Of a DNA stretch of 21,859 bases, positions 15,247 through 21,859 are shown one piece after another (positions within the stretch are counted from its first letter, which is position 1; each line of letters opens with the position of its first letter). The translations under genes were made by a program, and so were the position numbers. Origin of the DNA: Methanosarcinales archaeon (GTDB lineage: Archaea; Halobacteriota; Methanosarcinia; Methanosarcinales; EX4572-44); the NCBI GenBank assembly GCA_004212095.1, contig RXIJ01000028.1, positions 1 through 21,859 on the forward strand. The letters run 5' to 3'. The notes under the pieces were generated by a model. It did not search any database. It was not told the origin of the DNA and worked only from the letters and a program-made list of their open reading frames with translations.

Positions 15247-16872
15247 TTAGAGGTTGTTGTATCGGTTTGTTATAGGCATGCGGCGTCCCGTTCCAAAAGC
15301 TTTGGTCGTAACTTTTATTCCGGGGGGCGACTGTTTTCGTTTGTACTCGTTATGGTCCACTCGCCATATAATTTCCTGCACAAGTTTTTGATCGTATCCT
15401 TTTGCTATAATCTCTTTTACGCTCTTGTTCTCTTCAATATAGGATTTAAGTATCAGATCGAGCACTGGATAAGGTGGAAGAGAGTCTGTATCTTTTTGTC
15501 CTTCTTTAAGTTCTGCAGAAGGCTCTTTTAAAATAATTCTTGAAGGTATTCGTGTACATCCTGCTGTCTGGTTGATATACTCTACAAGCCTGTACACCCA
15601 CGTCTTTGGCACATCAGAAATCAAGGCAAGCCCACCTGCCATATCGCCGTACAATGTGGCATACCCAACAGCAAGCTCTGATTTATTGCCAGTGGTTACA
15701 ACAAAATAGCCAAATTTATTGGAAAGTGCCATAAGAAGGTTGCCACGAATACGTGCCTGAAGGTTTTCCTCGGCTACATTTTCTACTGTACCTGCAAACT
15801 CTATTTCAAGTGTTTGAATGTAGCTCTTAAAGATGCATTCGATTGGTATCTCTTTGTAAACTATCCCAAGATTTTGGGCAAGCGCGTATGCATCTTCCTT
15901 GCTCTGCCTGGGAGTAATATGGCCTGGCATGGATACTCCAATGACGTTTTCTCTACCAAGTGCATCCACACATAAAACGGCAGTAAGAGCCGAATCGATG
16001 CCACCACTTAAACCAAGAATTACTTTCATAAAACCGTTTTTCACCACATAATCCCTGAGAGCAAGAAGTAGTGCATAGTATATCTCTTCAACATCACTTA
16101 ACGATTGCAGCAGTGGTTTTTTACGCCCAAGAGTGTGCAGAAACAACTTCTCTACAAAACACGGTGCTTCAAATTCAACTTCCCCTTCTGTATTAATCAC
16201 AGAGCTTCCACCATCAAATACAAGATCATCCTGCCCACCAACAAGATTTGCATACACAATGTAAACACTGTTTTCTATCGCCCTTTGCGAGAGAATGTCC
16301 CTTCTCTGCTTCATTTTTCCTACGTTAAAAGGAGAAGCTGATAAATTAATAATCACTTCTGCACCATTACTACACTGGAGCGTGCAGACATCTTCAAACC
16401 AGACATCTTCGCAGATATTAACTCCAATGGTAATACCCTTAAACCTAAAAACGCATGGTTTCGCGGCTCTTGTAAAATACCGTTTTTCATCGAAGATGTC
16501 ATAATTTGGAAGATGAGTCTTATGACAGGTTTCAATTATTTCACCATTATAGATAATTGCTGCAGCATTATACAGTTTGACGTCCCAAGAAGAGCAGTCG
16601 CTACTTGCTACAGCATCAACAAACCCGGTGATGACACAGATTCCCTTTGATACCTTCCCAATCTCCTCAAGGCAGCAGATGTTTTTTTTGATAAAACCTG
16701 GCTTTGTGAGTAGATCTTTTGGATGGTAGCCAGTGATGGCAAGCTCTGGAAACACAACAATATCAGCACCTTTTCTTTTAGCTGTAACTATAAAACTACA
16801 TATCTTGCGTGTGTTTTCGTCCAAATCCCCAACCGTGGAATTTATCTGGGCGATTGCAATGGTGAGATTCAT
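15247..16872 (-). CDS. nadE: Glutamine-dependent NAD+ synthetase
   Basis: 541 residues from ATG 16872 (an upstream start at 16929 lies beyond the TATA and is rejected). It amidates nicotinate adenine dinucleotide to NAD+ with ATP and glutamine. The N-terminal nitrilase-type glutaminase domain shows the full triad: E43 (VVFPELAITGYHPKDLL), K118 (HKTHLPNYDIFDE) and C154 (GVNICEDVWF). The C-terminal synthetase has the PP-loop LGLSGGIDSALTAV (SGGIDS 289-294), TTGNKSELAVGYATLYGDMA and PSRIILKEPSAELKEGQKD. It is therefore self-sufficient for ammonia, unlike the short NH3-dependent NadE common in archaea. With nadC at 7034 it belongs to NAD synthesis. Confidence 0.95.
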   Translation of the reverse strand: MNLTIAIAQINSTVGDLDENTRKICSFIVTAKRKGADIVVFPELAITGYHPKDLLTKPGFIKKNICCLEEIGKVSKGICVITGFVDAVASSDCSSWDVKLYNAAAIIYNGEIIETCHKTHLPNYDIFDEKRYFTRAAKPCVFRFKGITIGVNICEDVWFEDVCTLQCSNGAEVIINLSASPFNVGKMKQRRDILSQRAIENSVYIVYANLVGGQDDLVFDGGSSVINTEGEVEFEAPCFVEKLFLHTLGRKKPLLQSLSDVEEIYYALLLALRDYVVKNGFMKVILGLSGGIDSALTAVLCVDALGRENVIGVSMPGHITPRQSKEDAYALAQNLGIVYKEIPIECIFKSYIQTLEIEFAGTVENVAEENLQARIRGNLLMALSNKFGYFVVTTGNKSELAVGYATLYGDMAGGLALISDVPKTWVYRLVEYINQTAGCTRIPSRIILKEPSAELKEGQKDTDSLPPYPVLDLILKSYIEENKSVKEIIAKGYDQKLVQEIIWRVDHNEYKRKQSPPGIKVTTKAFGTGRRMPITNRYNNL

Positions 16873-16901
16873 GGATATTTTATGTTTATTTAATAGATGG
16901 A

Positions 16902-16910
16902 AGTATAAAC
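16902..16910 (-). promoter_or_regulatory. TATA box of nadE
   Basis: On the minus strand GGAAAGTTTATACTT has a BRE-like GGAAAG followed by TTTATACT. The spacing to the ATG at 16872 is about 30 bases, so the mRNA has little or no leader. Confidence 0.5.
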
Positions 16911-16933
16911 TTTCCTGTACTGCAAGCAAACGC

Positions 16934-17480
16934 TCACCTGTTTTGCATTTGCCTCCGAGCTCTTACATTATGTTTGGGGTGTTGCGATTGAAACGTTGTT
17001 GGGTGTTGTATCTTCCCATATTTTGATGTCCGGTATTCCATTTTTCCTGTTAGAAAGGTGAGTATTCTTTGATATGTCCTGTATTTCCTTTTTATTTGGT
17101 TGAGCTCGGTCTGTCGGTAGTAATTTTCAACTTGATTGTTCGTTTTGGGGATTGATTAATTTCTCATAAAGACCGTGAGTCGTTCAAAGTCCGGGATGAT
17201 CTTTTTCGTATCCCCTTTTGTAAAACGCGTGTAATATCGTCATATTTATCTAATAAGTTATTTAATCTATCTATTGCAACGTTAGGGTTGTATGTCTTGA
17301 ATATTTCATTAATTTTTGTGAAGTATATGCATAATTTGATTTTATCCCGATATGGGGATGGTTTTGAACTTTGAACGGTCGTATACATCTTCTCCTATCC
17401 TTTTGAATGAGTGGAATGTGCATAATTGACGTAAAGCTCCCGGTTTCCCTATTATTCCTTTGTATATCCTTACGTGGTAT
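16934..17480 (-). pseudogene. Decayed DDE transposase, several frameshifts
   Basis: Reading the minus strand, coding pieces lie in different frames. GKPGALRQLCTFHSFKRIGE and DVY come first (about 17390-17455). Then VQSSKPSPYRDKIKL and YNPNVAIDRLNNLLDKYDDI appear in an open frame, 17388-17164. The last piece is IPKTNNQVENYYRQTELNQI, KRKYRTYQRILTFLTGKMEY and more, up to a TGA at 16934. The xLCxFHxxKxI and NNxVENYYRQT blocks with a following basic KRxYRT are typical of the second half of DDE transposases, and the final catalytic Glu would be in VENYY. I cannot name the IS family safely, and terminal repeats are not visible. The relic fills most of the 700-base gap between nadE and the cis-prenyltransferase. 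Confidence 0.75.
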
Positions 17481-17604
17481 GTCATAATCGTAATAACTTG
17501 TTCAATTAGATTTAAAAGGAAGATACAGGCATTTTAGCATGAATTTCACTATAGCAAGCGCTAAGACCTAGAGAATTTACAGCCCCAGCAGTGTTTGGAC
17601 AATT

Positions 17605-17613
17605 ATTATATAT
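17605..17613 (+). promoter_or_regulatory. TATA box of the cis-prenyltransferase gene
   Basis: TTATATATC lies about 24-30 bases before the two possible ATGs at 17633 and 17639. This would give a leaderless transcript; the spacing slightly favours 17639. Confidence 0.5.
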
Positions 17614-17632
17614 CATTATCATATTATAACGC

Positions 17633-18595
17633 ATGCAAATGCTTTTCAGACGTAGCTTATCTAATTTGCTCTATCGCAGCTATGAACGATTATTGATTCG
17701 TGAAATACAGGAAGGACCGGTTCCTTCACACATTGCTATTATCATGGATGGGAACCGACGGTTTGCGCATAACATTGGAGCTAAAAAGATCGAAGGGCAC
17801 TATCGTGGAGCTGATGTGACTGAGAATGTGCTTGACTGGTGCTGGGACATTGGAGTAAAACAACTTACATTATATGCGTTTTCTACTGAGAATTTCAAAC
17901 GCTTTGAGTCTGAGAGGGATGAACTGTTTGGGTTGATTGGTCTGAAGCTTGATGAGCTCTCTGTTGATGAGCGCACACATAAGCGGCAGATGAATGTTCG
18001 TGCTATAGGTAATACAGAACTACTTCCAAAAAAATTACAAGATGCGATTACCCGTTCAGAGGAAGCTACCAAAGATTACGATCGTAGGCATCTTAATATT
18101 GCTCTTGCATATGGTGGGCGTCGAGAACTCGTGGATGCTGCCCGCCTTATTGCAGAGAAGATTCAAAAAGGTGTGCTGTCGAGTGCTGATGTGGATGAAC
18201 AACTTATATCAGGCCACTTGTATACCGGGAATGCCCTTGAATGTGATGTGGATTTAATTATTCGTACCGGTGGTGATAAACGCGTATCTAATTTCCTTCC
18301 ATGGCAATCGTGCGGCAACGAGTGTGCTGCTTATTTCTGTGCACCTTTCTGGCCAGAGTTCAGGAAAATAGATCTTGTCAGAGCAGTAAGAACATACCAG
18401 GTGCGTGAGAGGGAGAAACAAAGAAACACGATAGTTAGAATGGTTAATTTACTTGCTGCGTGTGGGCAAGTAGAAGCAGAAGAAGTGGTAAATCGTTCAC
18501 GCAAGATTCTTAATATCCCACCGAAAGAAATACGGCAGTTACTGGAGGAAATCTCGCAGCACAATCCCACAATGGCAGGGACAATCAAATGGTGA
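17633..18595 (+). CDS. uppS: Cis-prenyltransferase, catalytic type (polyprenyl diphosphate synthase)
   Basis: 320 residues (318 from the second ATG). Signature blocks are AIIMDGNRRFA (D39-R43, catalytic Asp and diphosphate binding), LTLYAFSTENFKR, LNIALAYGGRRELVDAAR, DLIIRTGGDKRVSNFLPWQS (IPP-binding Arg and Ser) and FWPEFRKIDLVRA. It adds cis-isoprene units to a trans allylic starter to build the polyprenyl carrier used for glycan assembly. A ~55-residue C-terminal extension follows the core. A second homologue without the DGNR motif sits convergently at 18788. In Methanosarcina and in eukaryotes (DHDDS with NgBR) such pairs form a heteromer, so this is probably the catalytic subunit. Confidence 0.93.
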   Translation: MQMLFRRSLSNLLYRSYERLLIREIQEGPVPSHIAIIMDGNRRFAHNIGAKKIEGHYRGADVTENVLDWCWDIGVKQLTLYAFSTENFKRFESERDELFGLIGLKLDELSVDERTHKRQMNVRAIGNTELLPKKLQDAITRSEEATKDYDRRHLNIALAYGGRRELVDAARLIAEKIQKGVLSSADVDEQLISGHLYTGNALECDVDLIIRTGGDKRVSNFLPWQSCGNECAAYFCAPFWPEFRKIDLVRAVRTYQVREREKQRNTIVRMVNLLAACGQVEAEEVVNRSRKILNIPPKEIRQLLEEISQHNPTMAGTIKW

Positions 18596-18787
18596 TGTAC
18601 TGCACTGCAAAGCTTGCGCTTTGCAGAATCACACAACTTCGCTTTCGCGGAGATAACTCTCGACTGCACAACTCCGTTGTACAGAAATAACAACGGTTAA
18701 CACAACGGTTAACGAGCAATTCTCGGTTGCGAAGCAATCGAGTGCGTTAGTAATCAAGGGCAAGGATAATCAAATGGTGATGTACTG
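18583..18787. repeat. Hairpin-rich intergenic segment bounded by 20-bp direct repeats
   Basis: AATCAAATGGTGATGTACTG occurs at 18583-18602 (over the uppS stop codon) and again at 18768-18787, directly against the end of the convergent gene. The 165 bases between hold three hairpins. One is CTGCAAAGC-TTGC-GCTTTGCAG (18605-18626, perfect). One has core TGCACAACTCCGTTGTACA (18664-18684). One is CTCGGTTGC-GAA-GCAATCGAG (18722-18742, one G-T). There is also a doubled AACGGTTAAC. The direct repeats look like a target duplication or a recombination scar around an inserted element. Confidence 0.75.
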
Positions 18788-19429
18788 TTACTTCCCATAC
18801 TTTCGTTGTCGTTTCTGGTAGTCCCTGATTGCGCGGAGAAAATCGACTTTTCGATAGTTTTGCCAGTTTGCATCTGTAAAATAAAATTCAGAATATACTG
18901 ATTGCCAGATTAAAAAATCCGTAAGCCTTTTTCCTCCTGAGCGAATTACAAGGTCTGGTTCGCACTGTATGGAAAGATGCTGCTCAATGACAGTTTCATC
19001 AATATTTTCTGCCAATAGTTCCCCCATCTCAACTTTATGCATAATCTTTTTAATCGTGTTGGTGAGTTCAAATCGTCCACTGTAACCAACTGCCAGATCA
19101 ATACAAAAACCATCGCCAAATTTGATATCGGCACTTTTTTCCCTGCAATAAACATGGATGTTATCTGTTACCGGACAAAGAGCTTTTTGTATTTGCCCTA
19201 CAAGTTGTTTACCAATAATCTCAGTTGCACTCTCTTCTATAATGCTTATAAAAATTGTCAATATAGTGATATTAACCTCGATGCACCAGTTAGCAAAATG
19301 GGTAAATTTACTGGCGTCATTTGATAATGCATCCGTTTCGTCGAGCACCAATACTACATGCCGTGGCACCTCACTTTTGTTAATTAATGCTAAAAGTCTT
19401 TGTTCATATAATCGCTGAACAACTTGCAT
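18788..19429 (-). CDS. Cis-prenyltransferase homologue lacking the catalytic DGNR motif (probable regulatory subunit)
   Basis: 213 residues from ATG 19429, with AGGTG 7-11 bases before it; a TTG at 19477 is less likely. It aligns with UppS along its length: VPRHVVLVLDETDAL in place of the MDGNRR block, IDLAVGYSGRFELTNTIKKI in place of ALAYGGRRELVDAA, PDLVIRSGGKRLTDFLIWQS in place of DLIIRTGGDKRVSNFLPWQS, and YRKVDFLRAIRDYQKRQRK at the end. The N-terminal DGNRR is replaced by DETDA, so the usual diphosphate-binding loop is missing, while the C-terminal RxGG/IPP site is kept. This is the pattern of the NgBR/Nus1 subunit and of the second cis-prenyltransferase homologue of Methanosarcina. It is most likely an obligate partner of the enzyme at 17633, with which it is convergent. 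Confidence 0.85.
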   Translation of the reverse strand: MQVVQRLYEQRLLALINKSEVPRHVVLVLDETDALSNDASKFTHFANWCIEVNITILTIFISIIEESATEIIGKQLVGQIQKALCPVTDNIHVYCREKSADIKFGDGFCIDLAVGYSGRFELTNTIKKIMHKVEMGELLAENIDETVIEQHLSIQCEPDLVIRSGGKRLTDFLIWQSVYSEFYFTDANWQNYRKVDFLRAIRDYQKRQRKYGK

Positions 19430-19502
19430 GATATCACACCTGTCTATAGCACATCCGGAGGATAAAGTATTTGTCAAACTATCTACGTTCAGTATTTGAT
19501 AG

Positions 19503-20810
19503 ATGGATCAACATTACAACCGGTTCCAAATACTGCTGCCTGGATTTCTCGTATTTACACAACCTGTAATCGAGGATCTTGGATTTGCATTACTCATCCT
19601 CATTACATCGTTAGTACTCTTCATCAAAAATAATACTACGGCAAAGCGGTTCCAGCACTCTTTTAATATAAGCATCTCACTGTTTGTTATGGTATTCATG
19701 AAGATCGTGTTGAACAACTATGGTTATACGTTCGATTTTCATGTAATAGGGGCAGCAGCAGCGATCATTGCAATAGCAGGTCCACTTACGCAGATACAAC
19801 TGCACTACCTATCAAATCATAAAAACAATACATTTGATACATATTTTCTAACAGAAAAAACAGCAAAGCCAACACTACTGTATTTGTTTAATGGAATGAT
19901 CATTGCAAGCTTGACATGCTTGATACTAACAGGCAATACAATAGAATTTAGAAGTATGCTGTTTTTAAGCGTGATTGGGGGGCTGACAGCAGCCCTATTA
20001 AGTGTCATATCCCATGCCCATAAGGATTTTACCACCATTATTGGAACTGCTATGGCTATATGGCTCTTTGCAAATATTGGCTATACTGCACAGCCGGCGC
20101 AACTGATGATAGCGATAGCCATTGCACTCTTACTGAGCTATGCAGCCTACAAGAAGGACGTAGCAGACATCAGTGCAATGGTTGCTGCAACTCTTGTTGG
20201 AGTGATTATTATCAGCTTTACAAACCTGCTCTGGTTTGCTCCACTCATTGCGTTTTTTTCCATAGGGGGGGTGTTTACAAAATACAAATATGAATACAAG
20301 AAAGCAAAAGGAGTGGCAGAAAAGAAAGGCGGTGTTAGAAGCTACACAAATGTTTTCTCAAACTCTTTACCAGCCTTCAGCCTTGCGGTTTCTTACCAGG
20401 CTTTCCCAGCATACCAAAATATTATATTAATAGCCTATCTTGCATCACTTTCCACAGCTCTTGGTGACACTCTAGCAAGCGAGATTGGCCAGACCTCAAA
20501 GAGTCAGCCCCGTATGATAACTACCCTCAAAAAAAGTACCGCTGGAACAGACGGGGGCATAACGCTTGCAGGAGAGTGTGCATCTATCACAGGCGCATTT
20601 ATCATAGCAATTATTGCTGCAATAACACAGCTTATTCCATTTTATCCAACCAGCATACTTGTGATAACCTTTGCCGGATTACTCGGCACAAACATTGACA
20701 GCTTCCTTGGAGCTACACTACAACAGAAAAAACTGCTCAGCAACAATGGGGTAAACCTTGCATCCACCAGTGCTTCAGCAGTAATCACAGCTATATTCAC
20801 AACATTATAA
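19503..20810 (+). CDS. DUF92 family polytopic membrane protein (VTE6-like), possible polyprenyl-phosphate kinase
   Basis: 435 residues, with about eleven hydrophobic helices across the whole length. The C-terminal half (residues ~225-435) carries DUF92 marks: KGVAEKKGGVRSYTNVFSNS, ASLSTALGDTLASEIGQTSK, a glycine-rich GTDGGITLAGECASI, and FAGLLGTNIDSFLGATLQQK. DUF92 includes plant VTE6, a phytyl-phosphate kinase, and is related to the CTP-dependent prenol/dolichol kinase and CDP-DAG synthase group. The first ~220 residues are an extra membrane part, found in archaeal members. Beside two cis-prenyltransferase genes a role in phosphorylating or recycling the polyprenyl carrier is plausible, though not shown. 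TAG lies directly before ATG 19503, so the start is fixed at or after it. It is divergent from the DGNR-less homologue with a 73-base shared promoter gap. Confidence 0.85.
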   Translation: MDQHYNRFQILLPGFLVFTQPVIEDLGFALLILITSLVLFIKNNTTAKRFQHSFNISISLFVMVFMKIVLNNYGYTFDFHVIGAAAAIIAIAGPLTQIQLHYLSNHKNNTFDTYFLTEKTAKPTLLYLFNGMIIASLTCLILTGNTIEFRSMLFLSVIGGLTAALLSVISHAHKDFTTIIGTAMAIWLFANIGYTAQPAQLMIAIAIALLLSYAAYKKDVADISAMVAATLVGVIIISFTNLLWFAPLIAFFSIGGVFTKYKYEYKKAKGVAEKKGGVRSYTNVFSNSLPAFSLAVSYQAFPAYQNIILIAYLASLSTALGDTLASEIGQTSKSQPRMITTLKKSTAGTDGGITLAGECASITGAFIIAIIAAITQLIPFYPTSILVITFAGLLGTNIDSFLGATLQQKKLLSNNGVNLASTSASAVITAIFTTL

Positions 20811-20844
20811 GGAAAACAGCTATAAACAAAGTGAATCATCACAG

Positions 20845-20866
20845 GTGCAAAGCTTGCGCTTTACAG
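20845..20866. repeat. Hairpin GTGCAAAGC-TTGC-GCTTTACAG
   Basis: Near-perfect 9-base arms around TTGC, 35 bases after the DUF92 stop codon. It is the same element as 18605-18626, with two base changes. It may act as a transcript end, but no T-run follows. Confidence 0.6.
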
Positions 20867-20876
20867 AGACAATAAC

Positions 20877-20995
20877 TCTCGATTACGCAAGTACTGTACA
20901 ACTTTGTTGTGCAGAAAATAACCGATAACCTTTAATTCTCGATTACGCAAGTACTGTACAACTTTGTTGTGCAGAAAATAACCGATAACCTTTAA
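20877..20995. repeat. Perfect 59-bp tandem duplication (period 60) containing the GTTGTGCA hairpin
   Basis: Copy 1 (20877-20935) and copy 2 (20937-20995) are identical. They begin TCTCGATTACGCAAGTAC, include the hairpin TGTACAAC-TTT-GTTGTGCA (20894-20914 and 20954-20974) and end AACCGATAACCTTTAA. Copy 2 ends four bases before the tRNA-Leu gene, so the repeat makes up its promoter region. Confidence 0.92.
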
Positions 20996-20998
20996 AAA

Positions 20999-21109
20999 GC
21001 GAGGGTAACCAAGTTGGCCAACGGTGCAGGACTTAAGTGGTACTTAAAAGAAAGTATCGAAGCCATCCTGTCTCTAAGGAGTTCATGGGTTCAAATCCCA
21101 TCCCTCGCA
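20999..21109 (+). tRNA. tRNA-Leu (anticodon TAA) with a 27-nt intron
   Basis: Acceptor GCGAGGG (20999-21005) pairs with CCCTCGC (21102-21108), discriminator A 21109. Anticodon stem CAGGA (21027-21031) pairs with TCCTG (21066-21070). The loop is C-T-TAA-G-[intron]-A. The intron (21038-21064) lies between positions 37 and 38, the standard archaeal site, and contains TACTT/AAGTA arms fitting a bulge-helix-bulge fold cut by the splicing endonuclease. There is a long variable arm (GTCTCTAAGGAGTTC region), as expected for Leu. The T arm ATGGG TTCAAAT CCCAT is perfect. Mature length is 84; CCA is not encoded. Confidence 0.93.
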
Positions 21110-21620
21110 CTCCGATTGCTTCGTAATAAAAATTCCAGGTCTGCCCAAGAAAACTTCCAGTAAACAGTTTGCCTGATCTTTAAAAATTATCATAACACGG
21201 ATTTACACAAAATCTGTGTTAACCAACGCCAATACGTGTCTTAAAAATTCAATGAAAATGGTACAGTTCAGGTAAATTACTGTTTGTGAGTTCTCTAACA
21301 ATATACCTTTTAAGGTAAGAACTAAAGAAGACTCAATAGAACAAAAAAGACCTGTCGAATTAGAAACCGGAACTCTTAAAGCTAATTTGATGTCCTCACT
21401 ATAGTGTCTTGGCAATTTAATTTTTAGACGTGATGCAGGGATCGTGTGAGTGTTAAGCTTCTTCTTGGTCAACAAGTAATAAGACGTGAAACCACAGAGG
21501 GCACAGAGAGTTGGTGTTTTCCCTATACCCTCTGTGGTTGAATTGCCCTGGCTTTGTCGGACTGCAATTTTTGTCTGGAAATTAAGTTGTTGAAACAATA
21601 GTGTCTCGACAATTCAGTTC
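21110..21620. other. Gap with old IS630-end relic and inverted repeat; no gene recognised
   Basis: The minus-strand frame at 21203-21598 shows no family pattern and looks spurious. Two things are visible. The first is AGTGTCTTGGCAATTTAATT and following bases (21402-21440), which resemble the sequence at 21600-21634 next to the IS630-type transposase. The second is a perfect 12-base inverted repeat, AACCACAGAGGG (21490-21501) and CCCTCTGTGGTT (21528-21539), with a CACAGAGAG run after the left arm. Such CCACAGAGGGCACAGAG tracts occur between genes in many genomes. Confidence 0.5.
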
Positions 21621-21859
21621 TTAGACATAATGCTTGGACAATTTCTCGTTAGCATTCTCACTCGTAAACTCCCAGTTGATTTTCTTTTCATCGTCATTCC
21701 GTCTCCTGGTCCACGCTGTCACTTCATGAGTCAGTATCTCCATATCTCCAATCCGTCTGTCAGTGCATTCGATATCCATCACATTGATCTCGATTTCAGC
21801 GGCATTAAGCCAGCTTGCATGTTTTGGCGTGTAATGAAACTCGATCTTGCTCAAAATCC
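21600..21859 (-). mobile_element. IS630-type insertion sequence, one end with part of the transposase (continues past right edge)
   Basis: The element's end appears to be near the TA at 21599-21600 (TAGTGTCTCGACAATTC), close behind the transposase stop codon at 21621. IS630 elements insert at TA. A diverged second copy of this end at 21402-21440 suggests an earlier insertion of a related element at the same place. Confidence 0.6.
21621..21859 (-). CDS. IS630-family transposase, C-terminal part (partial; N-terminus outside window)
   Basis: About 79 codons are visible, open to the window edge. The text KIEFHYTPKHASWLNAAEIE then INVMDIECTDRRIGDMEILT is the DDE_3 C-terminal block of IS630/Tc1-mariner-like transposases. 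The SWLNxAEIE Glu is the third catalytic acidic residue. It is followed by W-T-R-R-R-N and the usual ending NEKLSKHYV. No internal stop or shift is visible in this part, so the element could be intact. A TTG at 21854 is not a real start, since the frame continues beyond. Confidence 0.9.
   Translation of the reverse strand, partial: ILSKIEFHYTPKHASWLNAAEIEINVMDIECTDRRIGDMEILTHEVTAWTRRRNDDEKKINWEFTSENANEKLSKHYV

Noticed and set aside
21203..21598. Minus-strand open frame of 131 codons
   Set aside because: It runs across the CCACAGAGGG inverted repeat and the old IS end, has no recognisable domain and no ribosome binding site.

Overview
The window reads as a piece of an archaeal chromosome. Signs of this are a tRNA-Leu with an intron at position 37/38, a Tsr3/DUF367 rRNA-modification gene, archaeal-type cis-prenyltransferases and a DUF92 membrane protein, archaeal DHH phosphoesterases, and TATA-like boxes 25-30 bases before several starts. 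A clear aminofutalosine synthase (mqnE) overlapping a polyprenyl diphosphate synthase points to menaquinone made by the futalosine route. A small CcmD-like gene hints at cytochrome c maturation. Together these suggest a menaquinone-using relative of Methanosarcinales, ANME archaea or Archaeoglobi. That placement is inference; no rRNA gene is present.

Layout. (1) Positions 1-2750 are accessory: a decayed tyrosine-recombinase C-terminus, an overlapping AT-rich DUF262-HEPN gene pair that looks like a small defence cassette, then a 560-base stretch with a 40-base direct repeat and a perfect 16-base palindrome. (2) Positions 2705-7849 hold a frameshifted RecJ-like DHH gene (minus strand), a tiny CcmD-like gene missed by normal length cut-offs, an RCK/TrkA-N plus DHH fusion, moaA and nadC. 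(3) Positions 7955-12139 (minus strand) hold tRNA-Val(GAC), then an operon of a STAND-like P-loop ATPase and an 882-residue TPR protein with two C-terminal membrane helices. The two genes overlap by 11 bases, and the TPR gene carries 5.5 near-identical 120-bp units. This operon is the best candidate for an undescribed system. (4) Positions 12372-14467 hold mqnE and the polyprenyl synthase, which overlap. (5) Positions 14533-17480 hold a triplicated promoter-bearing repeat before tsr3, then nadE, then a decayed DDE transposase. (6) Positions 17633-20810 hold two different cis-prenyltransferase homologues in convergent orientation (one lacking the catalytic DGNR motif) and a DUF92 membrane protein, a likely glycosyl-carrier-lipid locus. 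(7) Positions 20811-21859 hold a 60-bp tandem duplication, tRNA-Leu(TAA) with a 27-nt intron, and IS630-type remains running off the right edge.

The spaces between genes carry a recurrent set of short hairpins (TGCACAAC-NNN-GTTGTGCA and TGCAAAGC-TTGC-GCTTTGCA types), often inside local duplications. They look like REP-type dispersed elements of this genome.

Functionally, nadC and nadE belong to NAD synthesis, moaA to molybdopterin synthesis, mqnE and the polyprenyl synthase to menaquinone, the cis-prenyltransferases and DUF92 to polyprenyl-phosphate carrier lipid. The DUF262-HEPN pair and the ATPase-TPR pair are the two probable conflict or defence modules.
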